From the NCBI RefSeq assembly GCF_000382485.1, contig NZ_AORY01000014.1:105360-169359 (forward strand): a stretch of DNA of 64,000 nt. Reading direction: 5' to 3'. Position 1 is the stretch's first letter, and each line of letters opens with the position of its first letter. Under the pieces are notes generated by a model. That model saw only the letters and a list, made by a program, of their open reading frames with translations. It was not told the origin of the DNA and did no database searches. This document shows, piece after piece, positions 44,299 to 55,814 of the stretch. Source of the DNA: Sphingomonas sp. Mn802worker. Lineage in GTDB: Bacteria; Pseudomonadota; Alphaproteobacteria; Sphingomonadales; Sphingomonadaceae. A program made the translations under genes and the position numbers.

Positions 44299-44858
44299 AT
44301 GAAGAAGCAGCATCAGGGCGACGGCGTGGTCATCATCAAGAAATACGCCAACCGCCGACTCTACAATACCGAGAGTTCGTCCTACATCACGCTCGACCAT
44401 CTGGCCGCGATGACGCGCGCGGGTCGCGACTTCAAGGTGCTCGACGCCAAGACCGACGAGGACATCACGCACAATGTCCTGACGCAGATCATCATGGAGG
44501 AGGAGAGCCGAGGGCAGACGATGCTGCCGGTGCCGTTCCTGCGCCAGTTGATCGCGCTCTACGGCGATTCGATGCAAGCGATGGTGCCGGGGTATCTCGA
44601 GGCGTCGATGGACAGCTTCCACCGCAACCAGTCCGAATTCAAGACCGCGGTCGAGGGCGCGTTCGCCGGCTCGCCCTTCGCCGAGATCGCCAAGCGCAAC
44701 ATGGAGATGTTCGAGGCCGCGGCGAACGCCTTCGCACCCCCGGCAGCAAGGGTGCGGCGGCCAGGCCGGCGTCCGCGACCAGCAAGGATGACGAGATCGC
44801 CGCGCTCAAGGCCGAACTCGCCAAATTGCAGGACAAGGTCGAGAAGCTGGTGCGGTGA
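44299..44858 (+). pseudogene. phaR: Polyhydroxyalkanoate synthesis repressor PhaR with a C-terminal frameshift
   Basis: The first ~148 codons encode a standard PhaR: the DNA-binding domain IIKKYANRRLYNTESSSYIT and FKVLDAKTDEDITHNVLTQI, then the PHB-accumulation regulatory domain (LPVPFLRQLIALYGDSMQAM, PGYLEASMDSF). After NAFAPP near base 44738 the frame changes; the expected tail GSKGAAARPASATSKDDE continuing to KLQDKVEKLVR and a stop at 44858 is read in the next frame. The break lies at a run of five C followed by GG, consistent with one lost base. As written, the frame instead runs on to 44976 with an unrelated Arg-rich tail. The gene may be truly altered or the base may be a sequencing error. 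DNA binding should be retained. Confidence 0.8.
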
Positions 44859-44880
44859 GCGGCCGCGACGCCGCTCACCG
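44853..44880. terminator. Hairpin between convergent phaR and methyltransferase genes
   Basis: CGGTGAGCGGC and GCCGCTCACCG pair perfectly over 11 bases around a 6-base loop. The left arm includes the expected phaR stop codon, and the right arm ends nine bases before the stop of the convergent gene. No T tract is present. Confidence 0.55.
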
Positions 44881-44888
44881 GCGTCAGT

Positions 44889-45692
44889 TCAGCGTGGCTT
44901 GACGAAGCGCAGCGTCATCCGGTCGCTTTCGCCGATCGCGGCATATTTGGCGCGATCGGTGTCGCCCGCGGCATAGGTCGGTGGCAGCGTCCACACCCCC
45001 TTCGGATGATCGGTCGTGTCCTTCGGATTGGCGTTGACCTCCGACGATCCCGCCAGCTTGAACCCGGCTTCCTCCGCCAGCCGACGGATTGTCGATACCT
45101 TCAGGTAACCGCTCTCGCGTTCGCGCGCCGCATCGGCCTTCTCCGGCAGGCGATGGTCGACGATGCCGAGCGTTCCGCCGGGCTTGAGCATCGTGAACCA
45201 TGCCTTGAACACGTTCGCCGCCGACTGCCCGCCCGCCATCGTCAGATTGTGGACGTTGCGGAACGTCAGCACCACGTCCTGGCTGTTCGCGGGCACCGTC
45301 GATGCGCCGGTCGCCGGATCGAGCGTCGCGACACTGCCGGTCAGCGACTTCGCTGCGAGCATCTGTTTCGCACCCTCTGCAGCCTTCGCCGAGGTGACGA
45401 GTGCAGTGTAGCTGCCGCCGCTTGCGGGCACGCGCGCGAGGATCTGGCTGTACCAGCCACCGCTCGGATTGTATTCGACCACCTTCTTCGCCGGGGTCAC
45501 GCCGAAGAAGGCGAGCGTCTCGGCCGGGTGCCGGTAACGATCGCGCGCGCGGTCGGCTTCGCTGCGCGCCGGATCGGCGATCGCGCGCGATATCGCGGGG
45601 TCGGCTTTCGGCGTCGCGGCGTGAACGGCGATACTCAGCGCCAATGCGGGAAGGATAAGCGCGGAGCGCGCGAGAAACGTGGAACGGGGCAT
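44889..45692 (-). CDS. Exported class I SAM-dependent methyltransferase-like protein
   Basis: About 267 residues with a signal peptide (ARSALILPALALSIAVHAAT). The methyltransferase fold is seen in KKVVEYNPSGGWYSQILARV (motif I region, with the glycine-rich loop altered), VLTFRNVHNLTMAG, FKAWFTMLKPGGTLGIVDHR and DRMTLRFVKPR. Such secreted methyltransferase-like proteins are frequent in sphingomonads and Caulobacter relatives, with unknown substrates; whether SAM is available outside the cytoplasm is unclear. The ATG at 45692 follows AGGAGG by five bases. Confidence 0.85.
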   Translation of the reverse strand: MPRSTFLARSALILPALALSIAVHAATPKADPAISRAIADPARSEADRARDRYRHPAETLAFFGVTPAKKVVEYNPSGGWYSQILARVPASGGSYTALVTSAKAAEGAKQMLAAKSLTGSVATLDPATGASTVPANSQDVVLTFRNVHNLTMAGGQSAANVFKAWFTMLKPGGTLGIVDHRLPEKADAARERESGYLKVSTIRRLAEEAGFKLAGSSEVNANPKDTTDHPKGVWTLPPTYAAGDTDRAKYAAIGESDRMTLRFVKPR

Positions 45693-45731
45693 CGAACCTC
45701 CTGTGTTTGATGCGTGCAGGCTGGACGAGCG

Positions 45732-45953
45732 ATGGACGTGGCACAAGTGCTGAACGATGCGAGCGAGGTGCCGCTAGCCGCCGGGATCGTCGCGATCCTG
45801 GCGCTGCTGCTCGCGCTCTTTGCGGCGTGGCGTGAGCGGCGGGGCACGATGCGCGTCGATCCCGACGCGGTCGGGCTGCTCGACTGGCGCGGGGTGCAGA
45901 TGCTTGCGCTGCTCCTGCTCGCGGTCGCGCTGCTGCTGGTGGCGAAGGGCTAG
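45732..45953 (+). CDS. Small two-helix membrane protein of unknown function
   Basis: A 73-residue protein with two hydrophobic helices (about residues 15-33, LAAGIVAILALLLALFAAW, and 55-72, MLALLLLAVALLLVAKG) separated by a polar loop with RERRGTMRVDPD. The ATG at 45732 lies 39 bases from the divergent methyltransferase start. Its stop overlaps the convergent protease gene in CTAG. No family recognised. Confidence 0.6.
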   Translation: MDVAQVLNDASEVPLAAGIVAILALLLALFAAWRERRGTMRVDPDAVGLLDWRGVQMLALLLLAVALLLVAKG

Positions 45954-47134
45954 TAGAAGTTGGCGAGCGTCAGCTGTCGCTGTGTGCCGTCGCACAAGGT
46001 CAGCGCGACGGTTCGCCCAGCCGCGCCGGCGGTCCAGCGCGCGAGCGGGCTGGTGGCATAGGCGGGCGTCACCGGCTGTCCGTCGACGCGGCAGATCAGG
46101 TCGCCGCCGCGCCATCCCGCCGCCGCCGCGGGTCCGCCGCGCATGACGTGCAGCACCTTCAAACGATCTTGCGCGATGCCCAGCAGCAGCCCGCTGGTCG
46201 ACCTGAGCGGCGGCTGGTCCGCACTGGTTCCGGGTGACAGCAGCATCTGCCCGGCGGTGGGATCGAGCAGCACGCGGTAATTCTGCAGGAACCCCGATCC
46301 GATCCGACCCGCGACCCCGATCTTGTCGGAAAAACCGCCGCTCGGCTCGACCCGCACCTCGACGTTCTTCGCGATCGTCTTGCCCACAACCATCTGCGGC
46401 ACGACCGCGACTTCGCTGACGACCGGGCCCGCGAGCCCGAACGACACGGTGGTGGTAGTCGCGCGGCTCGACATCTGCGCGGTGTTCCAGCCCGCCTTGT
46501 TCAGTGTGATCGCCGAACCGTCGCCGGTATCGACCACCATCGGGCGCAACTCCGCGCCGCCGAGCACGACCGAACTGACATAAACCAGGCGTTCGGGCGC
46601 GATCGACAGCGGCGACGATGTGCCCGCGAACGGCGTACGTCCGGACTTCAGAAAACGGAAGCGCCGCCCGGCATAATCGATGTCAAGCGCATAGCCCGCG
46701 GTCAGGTCGCGGCCGACGAGCAGGTCGACCGCGGTCGCGCTTCCCGTGGCGGCGGCGGGCAGATCGGCGACGACCAGCCGGCCGCCCTCGCGCCTCAGGC
46801 CGCCAATTGCCAGCATGCGCGTCGCGATCCAGCCGACCGGCACCGATCCGCCGATTACATCGGCCTTGGCATCGCCGCGCACGCGCAGGTGCTGCGCCTC
46901 GGCGTAGCGCTTCGCAAGCACCGAATAGCTGACACCGGTATCTAGGATCGCGCTTGCCGGCTTGCCTTCCAGCGCCATCACGAAGCGGATCTGGTTGCCC
47001 GGCGTGAACTCGAACGGGATCCAGCGCGTCTCATGGTCGGGCGACAGCGTCTGCGTGCCTTTGTCGAAATCGGCGGCGGCAGGCGCTGCTGAAACGGGTG
47101 CGAGCGCGGCGGCGAGGGCAAGAATGATCGACAC
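45950..47134 (-). CDS. Exported retropepsin-like aspartyl protease with C-terminal PDZ domain
   Basis: A 394-residue protein with a signal peptide (IILALAAALAPVSAAPAA). Two aspartyl-protease-like repeats are present: the first with ILDTGVSYSVL and the second with MVVDTGDGSAITL, each holding a DTG active-site triplet. The last ~90 residues are PDZ-like (LLLGIAQDRLKVLHVMRGGP, GDLICRVDGQPV). It differs from the membrane-anchored single-domain protease at 20920-21540. It probably acts in the periplasm. Confidence 0.85.
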   Translation of the reverse strand: MSIILALAAALAPVSAAPAAADFDKGTQTLSPDHETRWIPFEFTPGNQIRFVMALEGKPASAILDTGVSYSVLAKRYAEAQHLRVRGDAKADVIGGSVPVGWIATRMLAIGGLRREGGRLVVADLPAAATGSATAVDLLVGRDLTAGYALDIDYAGRRFRFLKSGRTPFAGTSSPLSIAPERLVYVSSVVLGGAELRPMVVDTGDGSAITLNKAGWNTAQMSSRATTTTVSFGLAGPVVSEVAVVPQMVVGKTIAKNVEVRVEPSGGFSDKIGVAGRIGSGFLQNYRVLLDPTAGQMLLSPGTSADQPPLRSTSGLLLGIAQDRLKVLHVMRGGPAAAAGWRGGDLICRVDGQPVTPAYATSPLARWTAGAAGRTVALTLCDGTQRQLTLANFY

Positions 47135-47203
47135 GAGCGGCGTTGTAGCGCGCTTGCTCGGCGGGTCACGCCTGTTTCGCCCAGCCTCTTACAAACAGGC
47201 CTC

Positions 47204-48718
47204 TTACAGGCAGGCTTCCAGAAACGCTTGGTCGAACCCGAACTGCTTGGCCTTGTCGATCGTATACGGGCGCAGCCCCATGGCGCGATACTCGCCGATG
47301 ATCTTGCCGTCGGCGCTCTCGTCCAGATACTCGAACTTGAACAATTCCTGCGTCACGATGACAGGGCCTTCCATCCCGATCACCTCGGTGATGTTGGTGA
47401 CGCGGCGGCTGCCGTCGCGCAGGCGCTTGACCTGGATGATCATGTCGACCGAGTCGGCGATCTGACGGCTGATCGCTTCCTTGGGCACCTTGATGTCCGA
47501 CATCATGACCATGTTCTCCATACGCGCCAGCGCTTCGCGCGGGGAATTGGAGTGGAGCGTGCACATCGATCCGTCGTGGCCGGTGTTCATCGCGGCGAGC
47601 ATGTCGAAACACTCGCTGCCACGAATTTCGCCCAGGATGATGCGGTCCGGGCGCATACGCAGCGCGTTTTTCACGAGGTCGCGGATGCTGATCTCGCCCT
47701 GACCTTCAAGATTGGCGGGGCGCGTTTCCAGCGGCAGCCAGTGCGGCTGTTGCAGCCGCAGCTCGGCCGCGTCCTCGATCGTCAGCACGCGCTCGCCCGG
47801 GTCGATCATCTTGGACAAGGCATTCAGCATCGTCGTCTTGCCCGAGCCGGTACCGCCCGAGATGACGACGTTGAACCGGCACGCACCCGCGATCTTCAGC
47901 GCGGTCGCCATCTTGGTCGACATGCTGCCGAACCCCGCCATCATGTCGAGCGTGATCGGCTTGGCGGAGAACTTGCGGATCGAGATCGCCGTGCCTTTCA
48001 GGCTCAGCGGCGGCACGATAACATTGACGCGGCTGCCGTCCTTCAGGCGCGCGTCGGCCAGCGGCGTGGTCTGGTCGACGCGGCGGCCGACCGAGTTGCA
48101 GATACGCTGTGCGATCTGGAACAGATGCTCCTCGTCGCGAAACTGAATCTGTGCGAGTTCGAGCTTGCCCTTGCGCTCGACAAAGGTCTGGTCCGGGCCG
48201 TTGACCATGATGTCGCTGATGTCGGCGTCCGCCAGCAACTCCTCGAGCGGCCCGAGCCCGAGCAACTCGTCGACCAGCACCTTTTCCAGCGCGAACTGCT
48301 CGCGCCGGTTGAGCGTCAGCCGCAGCTCGGCCAGCACCTCGCCGATGATCGGGCGGAATTCCTCCGCCAACTCGTCCTTGCCGAGCGTCGCCGCGGCCTC
48401 AGGGTCGACGCGTTCCAGCAGACGCGGCAGCACCTGCTCCTTGATGCGGTGGATCGATGCCTCGAACCCCTCGACCCGGCTCGATCCAGCCTCACCCGAC
48501 GCCGCCTGGCGGTCGGCCAATCGCTGCATCGCATCGAGCTGCGACGCGGGCACCAGCGACTCCTCCGCCGCGGGCAGCGTCAGCGTATCGAGTGCGGGGA
48601 ACTGCTCCCCTGACGGCTCAGGCTTCTGGAACCCGCCGCCCTGCATCGGGCGCGCAACGCCGAAGCCGGGTCGCGCCGCTGCACCACCGATATTGTTACG
48701 ACGCCCGAACGCGTTCAT
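47204..48718 (-). CDS. cpaF: CpaF/TadA family secretion ATPase
   Basis: About 504 residues. The N-terminal ~90 are low complexity, then a helical domain ([20 protein letters not shown]) and the ATPase follow. Walker A is [14 protein letters not shown] (about residue 285), the Asp and His boxes and Walker B are in [17 protein letters not shown], and [20 protein letters not shown] follows. CpaF drives assembly of Flp/Tad pili. No other tad/cpa genes are in the window, so this copy is separate from its usual cluster. The ATG at 48718 (MNAFGRRN) is preferred over 48763. Confidence 0.92.
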   Translation of the reverse strand: MNAFGRRNNIGGAAARPGFGVARPMQGGGFQKPEPSGEQFPALDTLTLPAAEESLVPASQLDAMQRLADRQAASGEAGSSRVEGFEASIHRIKEQVLPRLLERVDPEAAATLGKDELAEEFRPIIGEVLAELRLTLNRREQFALEKVLVDELLGLGPLEELLADADISDIMVNGPDQTFVERKGKLELAQIQFRDEEHLFQIAQRICNSVGRRVDQTTPLADARLKDGSRVNVIVPPLSLKGTAISIRKFSAKPITLDMMAGFGSMSTKMATALKIAGACRFNVVISGGTGSGKTTMLNALSKMIDPGERVLTIEDAAELRLQQPHWLPLETRPANLEGQGEISIRDLVKNALRMRPDRIILGEIRGSECFDMLAAMNTGHDGSMCTLHSNSPREALARMENMVMMSDIKVPKEAISRQIADSVDMIIQVKRLRDGSRRVTNITEVIGMEGPVIVTQELFKFEYLDESADGKIIGEYRAMGLRPYTIDKAKQFGFDQAFLEACL

Positions 48719-49017
48719 TCCACCACGATCCTTACGGTTCTTGAGGTTGGCGTAGCGCGGCAAGGCTTGCGATTTACCTAATGCCGCGTTCAGCCTTCGT
48801 GAGGCGTTGGCTTGTGAGGTGACACGCGGATCATCTGACGTTCATCATCGTTTCACGCAGGCACGCGTCCCCGGTTGTCAATCGCGGGGACCGATGCTAC
48901 CCGCCCGCCAACCCTTGCGAGGCGCCGTTTGCGCGCCATTGCGCTCGCTCGGGGAAAAATCCTCAGGCGACCAGCGCTCCTGGACGCGGACATTGTTAGG
49001 CAAGGAATTCGGATCGC

Positions 49018-49587
49018 GTGGATAGTTCCAGCGGCACACACGGTAGCAGCATCCAGGCGAGCCTGGGCGGACGCTACGCCACCGCTTTGTTCGATCTCGC
49101 GGTCGATGCGCGCACGGTCAACGAGGTCGAGCAGAGCCTGTCGCGCGTCCGCGACGCGCTCGATCAGTCAGCCGATTTCCGCACGCTGACCTCGTCGCCA
49201 CTCGTCGCGCGTGGCGAAGCGGCCAAGGCCGTGCTCGCCACCGCCGACGAACTGGGCGTCGACGCCACCACCAAGAGCTTCCTCGGCGTCCTTGCCGAGA
49301 ACCGCCGCCTGGGACACCTTCCCGCGATCATCCGCGCCTATCGCCAGCTCGCTGCACGTCACCGCGGCGAGACGACTGCCGAGGTGACCAGCGCGCACCC
49401 GCTTTCCGACGATCAGGTCGCCGAGCTGAAGCAGCAGCTGCGAACCCGCGTCGGACGCGAGGTGTCGGTCGACCTCTCGGTCGATCCCGACCTGCTCGGC
49501 GGCCTCGTGGTCCGCATCGGTTCCCAGATGATCGATTCGTCGATCCGCACCCGTTTGAATGCGCTCGCCAGCGCGATGAAAGGCTGA
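49018..49587 (+). CDS. atpH: ATP synthase F1 subunit delta
   Basis: A 189-residue subunit that joins F1 to the peripheral stalk. SLGGRYATALFDLAVDARTV at the N-terminus and the C-terminal GLVVRIGSQMIDSSIRTRLN are the family signatures. It starts with GTG at 49018 behind AAGGA and opens the atpHAGDC operon; the 250 bases upstream hold no gene and must contain the promoter. Confidence 0.97.
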   Translation: MDSSSGTHGSSIQASLGGRYATALFDLAVDARTVNEVEQSLSRVRDALDQSADFRTLTSSPLVARGEAAKAVLATADELGVDATTKSFLGVLAENRRLGHLPAIIRAYRQLAARHRGETTAEVTSAHPLSDDQVAELKQQLRTRVGREVSVDLSVDPDLLGGLVVRIGSQMIDSSIRTRLNALASAMKG

Positions 49588-51120
<1,533 letters not shown>

Positions 51121-51130
51121 GAGAACAAAG

Positions 51131-51153
51131 CCCTCTTCCCGCCGGGGAGAGGG
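51131..51153. repeat. Palindromic hairpin between atpA and atpG
   Basis: CCCTCTTCCC and GGGGAGAGGG pair with one mismatch around a 3-base loop. It lies in a 115-base gap, unusually long inside an atp operon, and resembles the short G/C palindromes scattered between sphingomonad genes. Confidence 0.5.
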
Positions 51154-51235
51154 TTGGGAGAAGGGCCGCCCCAAGCGACACGGCCCGGACGAACGCTGAT
51201 CCTGATCCGCTCGCGGTGACGGTAAGAGGAAATGA

Positions 51236-52126
51236 ATGGCGTCTCTTAAGGCCCTCAAGATCAGGATCAACTCGGTCAAATCGACCCAGAAGATCACCAA
51301 GGCGATGAAGATGGTCGCCGCCGCCAAGCTGCGCCGCGCGCAGGAAGCGGCGATGGCCGGTCGCCCCTATGCCGAGCGGATCGAGAGCGTGGTCGCCAGC
51401 CTCGCCGCGCGCGCAGGCGGGGAGGGCGCGTCGCCCTTGCTCGCGGGTACCGGCAAGGATCAGGTCCACATGCTGGTGGTCGTCACTTCCGAGCGTGGTC
51501 TGGCGGGTGCGTTCAACACCAACATCGTCCGCGCCGCGCGCCGCAAGGCCGAGGAGCTTGAGGCCGCGGGCAAGACCGTTCGTTTTTACACGGTCGGGCG
51601 CAAGGGCCGCGTGATCAAGCGCTTCTATCCGACCGGCGTCGTCGCCGACCACGATCTGTCGACGATGAAGGTCGCGCGCTTCGATGAGGCGAAGGCGATC
51701 GCTGATGACCTGCTCGCGCGCTACGCCGCTGGCGAGTTCGACATGGCGCACCTGTTCTACGCCAAGTTCCAGTCAGCGCTGGTGCAGATCCCGACCACGC
51801 AGCAGATCATTCCGGTCTCGGTCCCGACGCGTGATCCCAAGCTCGCGCCGACGCTGTCAAACGACGGCGACGCCGCGGTCGAGTATGAGCCGAGCGAGGA
51901 GAAGATCCTCGCTGACCTGCTGCCGCGTAACGTCGCGGTGCAGGTGTTTCGCGCGCTGCTCGAAAACGCCGCGTCGGAGCAGGGCAGCCGCATGAACGCG
52001 ATGGATAACGCCACCCGCAACGCCGGGGACATGATCAATCGCCTTTCGATCCAGTACAACCGCACGCGTCAGGCCGCGATCACGACCGAGCTGGTCGAGA
52101 TCATCTCCGGCGCCGAAGCGCTTTAA
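51236..52126 (+). CDS. atpG: ATP synthase F1 subunit gamma
   Basis: A 296-residue central-shaft subunit. The N-terminus [20 protein letters not shown] and the C-terminal [20 protein letters not shown] and [19 protein letters not shown] are the two coiled-coil helices of the rotor. GGTAAGAGGAA precedes the start. Confidence 0.98.
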   Translation: MASLKALKIRINSVKSTQKITKAMKMVAAAKLRRAQEAAMAGRPYAERIESVVASLAARAGGEGASPLLAGTGKDQVHMLVVVTSERGLAGAFNTNIVRAARRKAEELEAAGKTVRFYTVGRKGRVIKRFYPTGVVADHDLSTMKVARFDEAKAIADDLLARYAAGEFDMAHLFYAKFQSALVQIPTTQQIIPVSVPTRDPKLAPTLSNDGDAAVEYEPSEEKILADLLPRNVAVQVFRALLENAASEQGSRMNAMDNATRNAGDMINRLSIQYNRTRQAAITTELVEIISGAEAL

Positions 52127-53622
<1,496 letters not shown>

Positions 53623-53623
<1 letters not shown>

Positions 53624-53877
53624 TGGCGCTCCACTTCGAACTGGTCACGCCCGAGCGCCTCGTGCGCTCGGACGAGGTCTATATGGTGACCGTGCCGGGT
53701 ACCGAGGGCGACTTCGCGGTGCTTGAAGGCCACGCGCCACTCATGGCGACGATCCGCGACGGCAACGTGCTGGTGCAAAAGGCGCAGGGCGCAGTGCCCG
53801 AGACGATCGTGGTCCGCGGCGGTCTGGCCGAAGTCAACGCACGCGGGCTGACCGTCCTGGCCGAACACGCCGAATGA
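53623..53877 (+). CDS. atpC: ATP synthase F1 subunit epsilon, short form
   Basis: Only 84 residues, against about 130-140 for most bacteria. The complete N-terminal beta-sandwich is present ([60 protein letters not shown]), but the C-terminal two-helix domain, which inhibits ATP hydrolysis in other bacteria, is missing. The short form is known in sphingomonads. It ends the operon and is followed by a hairpin. Confidence 0.96.
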
Positions 53878-53884
53878 TCTGACT

Positions 53885-53911
53885 GGCAGCAGCGCGTTGC
53901 ACGCTGCTGCC
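53885..53911 (+). terminator. Hairpin at the end of the atp operon
   Basis: GGCAGCAGCG and CGCTGCTGCC pair perfectly over 10 bases around a 7-base loop, eight bases past the atpC stop. There is no T tract. A second smaller hairpin (GTGTCGC-TAGC-GCGACAC) follows at 53959-53976. Confidence 0.6.
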
Positions 53912-54026
53912 GCCTGCATCGCTGCGCCGGCTGGTCCGCAGCTGTCCTACGCGGACCTGTGTCGCTAGCGCGACACCATGACCTGCTGCCCCTTTACAAG
54001 CGAAGTTGACATATGCCCGCGTGTGC

Positions 54027-54055
54027 GCGCGTGAATGTCAACTTTCTCAACTTCC
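54027..54055 (+). repeat. 29-bp dispersed repeat, copy 1
   Basis: This stretch, with core TGTCAACTTTCTCAACTT, is repeated in inverted orientation at 63926-63954 with one mismatch in 29 bases. Part of it also pairs with AAGTTGACA at 54003-54011 to give a 9-bp hairpin stem (54003-54044). It lies between the atp operon and the 3' end of xerC. Confidence 0.75.
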
Positions 54056-54061
54056 ACTCGG

Positions 54062-54967
54062 TCAGGCACGCGGATGCGCGTTGCGATAGACATCCATCAG
54101 GTGCGCGGCATCGACCTGCGTGTACACCTGTGTCGAACTCAGACTCGCATGGCCGAGCAGTTCCTGGAGTGCACGCAGGTCCGCTCCCCGTCCGAGCAGG
54201 TGCGTCGCGAAACTGTGCCGCAGCGCATGCGGCGTGGTACGGTCGGACAGACCCAGCTTCCCGCGCGCGCGCTGCACCTTCACCCGCACGACACCGGCCG
54301 ACAAGCCGCCGCCACGAACCCCGCGAAACAATGGCTGGTCACGCTCCAGCGGCCATGGCACACGCCCGGCATAATCCTCGATTGCCGCCCGCACCTCGGG
54401 CAACAGTGGCACGATCCGCGTCTTCGTGCGCTTGCCGGTCACGACCAATGTCTCGCCGAGCGGCAGCGCCGCCCCGGCCAGCGCCAGCGCCTCACCGATC
54501 CGCAACCCCGCGCCATAGAGCAGCAGCAGCACGGCCCAATCGCGTGCGCCGACCCATGGCTCCTCGCTCTCCTCCGCCACCTCAGCGGCGAGCGCCACCG
54601 CATCAAGCGGGGATATCGGTCGCGGAACTCCTTTCTTGACTCGCGGCCCCTTGAACGTCGGCGCGGCACCTTCGTCATTTGCCCAGGCAAGAAATGCGCG
54701 TACGGCAGACAGCTCGCGCGCGGCGGATGCGTTGGAAAGCCCCTTCGTCCGCTCCCCTACACCAACCACGCGGCTGGCAAGGTATGCGCGCAGATCAGCC
54801 GCTTCGACGCGAGCAAGCGACGCACGATCGACAACAGCACCCCAGTGGTCCGTCAAGAAGGCGACAAATCGCTCGGCTGCGCTCCGATACGCGCGCACCG
54901 TGTGGATCGAGCGCCGCCGCTGCTGTGCTAGGTAGATGCTGAACTCGAATGCCGGACCTTGCATCAC
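54062..54967 (-). CDS. xerC: Tyrosine recombinase XerC
   Basis: A 301-residue site-specific recombinase. The N-terminal core-binding domain (FSIYLAQQRRRSIHTVRAYR) is followed by the catalytic domain, with an Arg in LYGAGLRIGEALAL, TTPHALRHSFATHLLGRGAD (His, Arg), LGHASLSSTQVYT (His and the nucleophile Tyr) in order. Its length and the SxxxQVYTQVD ending match XerC, which resolves chromosome dimers at dif with XerD. No dif-like site was recognised nearby. Confidence 0.93.
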   Translation of the reverse strand: MMQGPAFEFSIYLAQQRRRSIHTVRAYRSAAERFVAFLTDHWGAVVDRASLARVEAADLRAYLASRVVGVGERTKGLSNASAARELSAVRAFLAWANDEGAAPTFKGPRVKKGVPRPISPLDAVALAAEVAEESEEPWVGARDWAVLLLLYGAGLRIGEALALAGAALPLGETLVVTGKRTKTRIVPLLPEVRAAIEDYAGRVPWPLERDQPLFRGVRGGGLSAGVVRVKVQRARGKLGLSDRTTPHALRHSFATHLLGRGADLRALQELLGHASLSSTQVYTQVDAAHLMDVYRNAHPRA

Positions 54968-54983
54968 CCTTGCTTAATGGATG

Positions 54984-55706
54984 TCAACCGAGCAGGCGAC
55001 CGCCCGCGAAGATCGACTCGACCAGCGGATCACGTGCAGAACGCGGGTCGGCGCGGATTGCCGCCTCCTCACGCCCGATCGCGCGCCACAAACCTCGGGC
55101 AGCCGACGTCGCCACCATACGCTGCAAGCCGACGATATTGATGCCGGTCGCCGCGCCGAGCACCGGTCCTAGGACGCCGTTGCCATCGAAGCTGCGCAAA
55201 GCCGCGCCAACTTCTGGAAGCATGGCATCAATGATGCGCGGACCGATGGCGCGCTCAAGATAGTTACTGCCCGCGGTCGGCCCACCGCGTGCAATCCCTA
55301 CCGCATCGGTGAAGCTCAGGTTGCGGATCGCGTCGAGTATGACGGGCGCAGCACGATCGGCTGCCTCGCCCGCCGCGTCGTTTACCAAACGAAGCATTTG
55401 ATCCTGCACCGGTCGTGATCGCAACAACGCACCGAGCACCGCGCCCGATCGGTCGCCGTACGCCGTGGTGTCCGGCAAGGTGATGCGTGCCACGGCATCG
55501 TTCAGATACCCATTGTCCGCCGCCAGCCGGGTCACCGCTCGCTGCGTCGAGATGGTCAGCAGGCGACGGAGTGCTTCATCCAAGCTCCCCTCTGCGCCGA
55601 TCGTAGCACACCCTGATAGCAGCATCGCCGAACCGAGTAAGCTTCCGGTCACGAACGCGCGCCGACCAACTGCGTCAATCGACGATTTTGTCCCACTTGG
55701 CATCAT
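54984..55706 (-). CDS. DUF4197 family lipoprotein
   Basis: About 240 residues. The N-terminus has a signal peptide with twin Arg (VGRRAFVTGSLLGSAMLLSGC) and a lipobox Cys. The DUF4197 body is helical: SLDEALRRLLTISTQRAVTR, GYLNDAVARITLP, NSLS-like AIRNLSFTDAVGIARGG, TAGSNYLERAIGPRIIDAM and a C-terminal Gly-rich tail. Function is unknown. The start is one of two adjacent ATGs at 55706 and 55703 behind GGAGAAGGA. Confidence 0.87.
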   Translation of the reverse strand: MMPSGTKSSIDAVGRRAFVTGSLLGSAMLLSGCATIGAEGSLDEALRRLLTISTQRAVTRLAADNGYLNDAVARITLPDTTAYGDRSGAVLGALLRSRPVQDQMLRLVNDAAGEAADRAAPVILDAIRNLSFTDAVGIARGGPTAGSNYLERAIGPRIIDAMLPEVGAALRSFDGNGVLGPVLGAATGINIVGLQRMVATSAARGLWRAIGREEAAIRADPRSARDPLVESIFAGGRLLG

Positions 55707-55814
55707 TGTCCTTCTCCAGGGTACACAGCGCATCCTGCTAAGGCGTGTCCAATAACGAGGCCTGAACGATCTCGCGGCTTTGTCATTTCGCCGGCATACC
55801 TACATATTGAAACG

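Noticed and set aside
53878..54061. Possible tRNA or dif site between atpC and xerC
   Set aside because: Two hairpins and the dispersed repeat explain the symmetry; no cloverleaf and no dif-like core were recognised.
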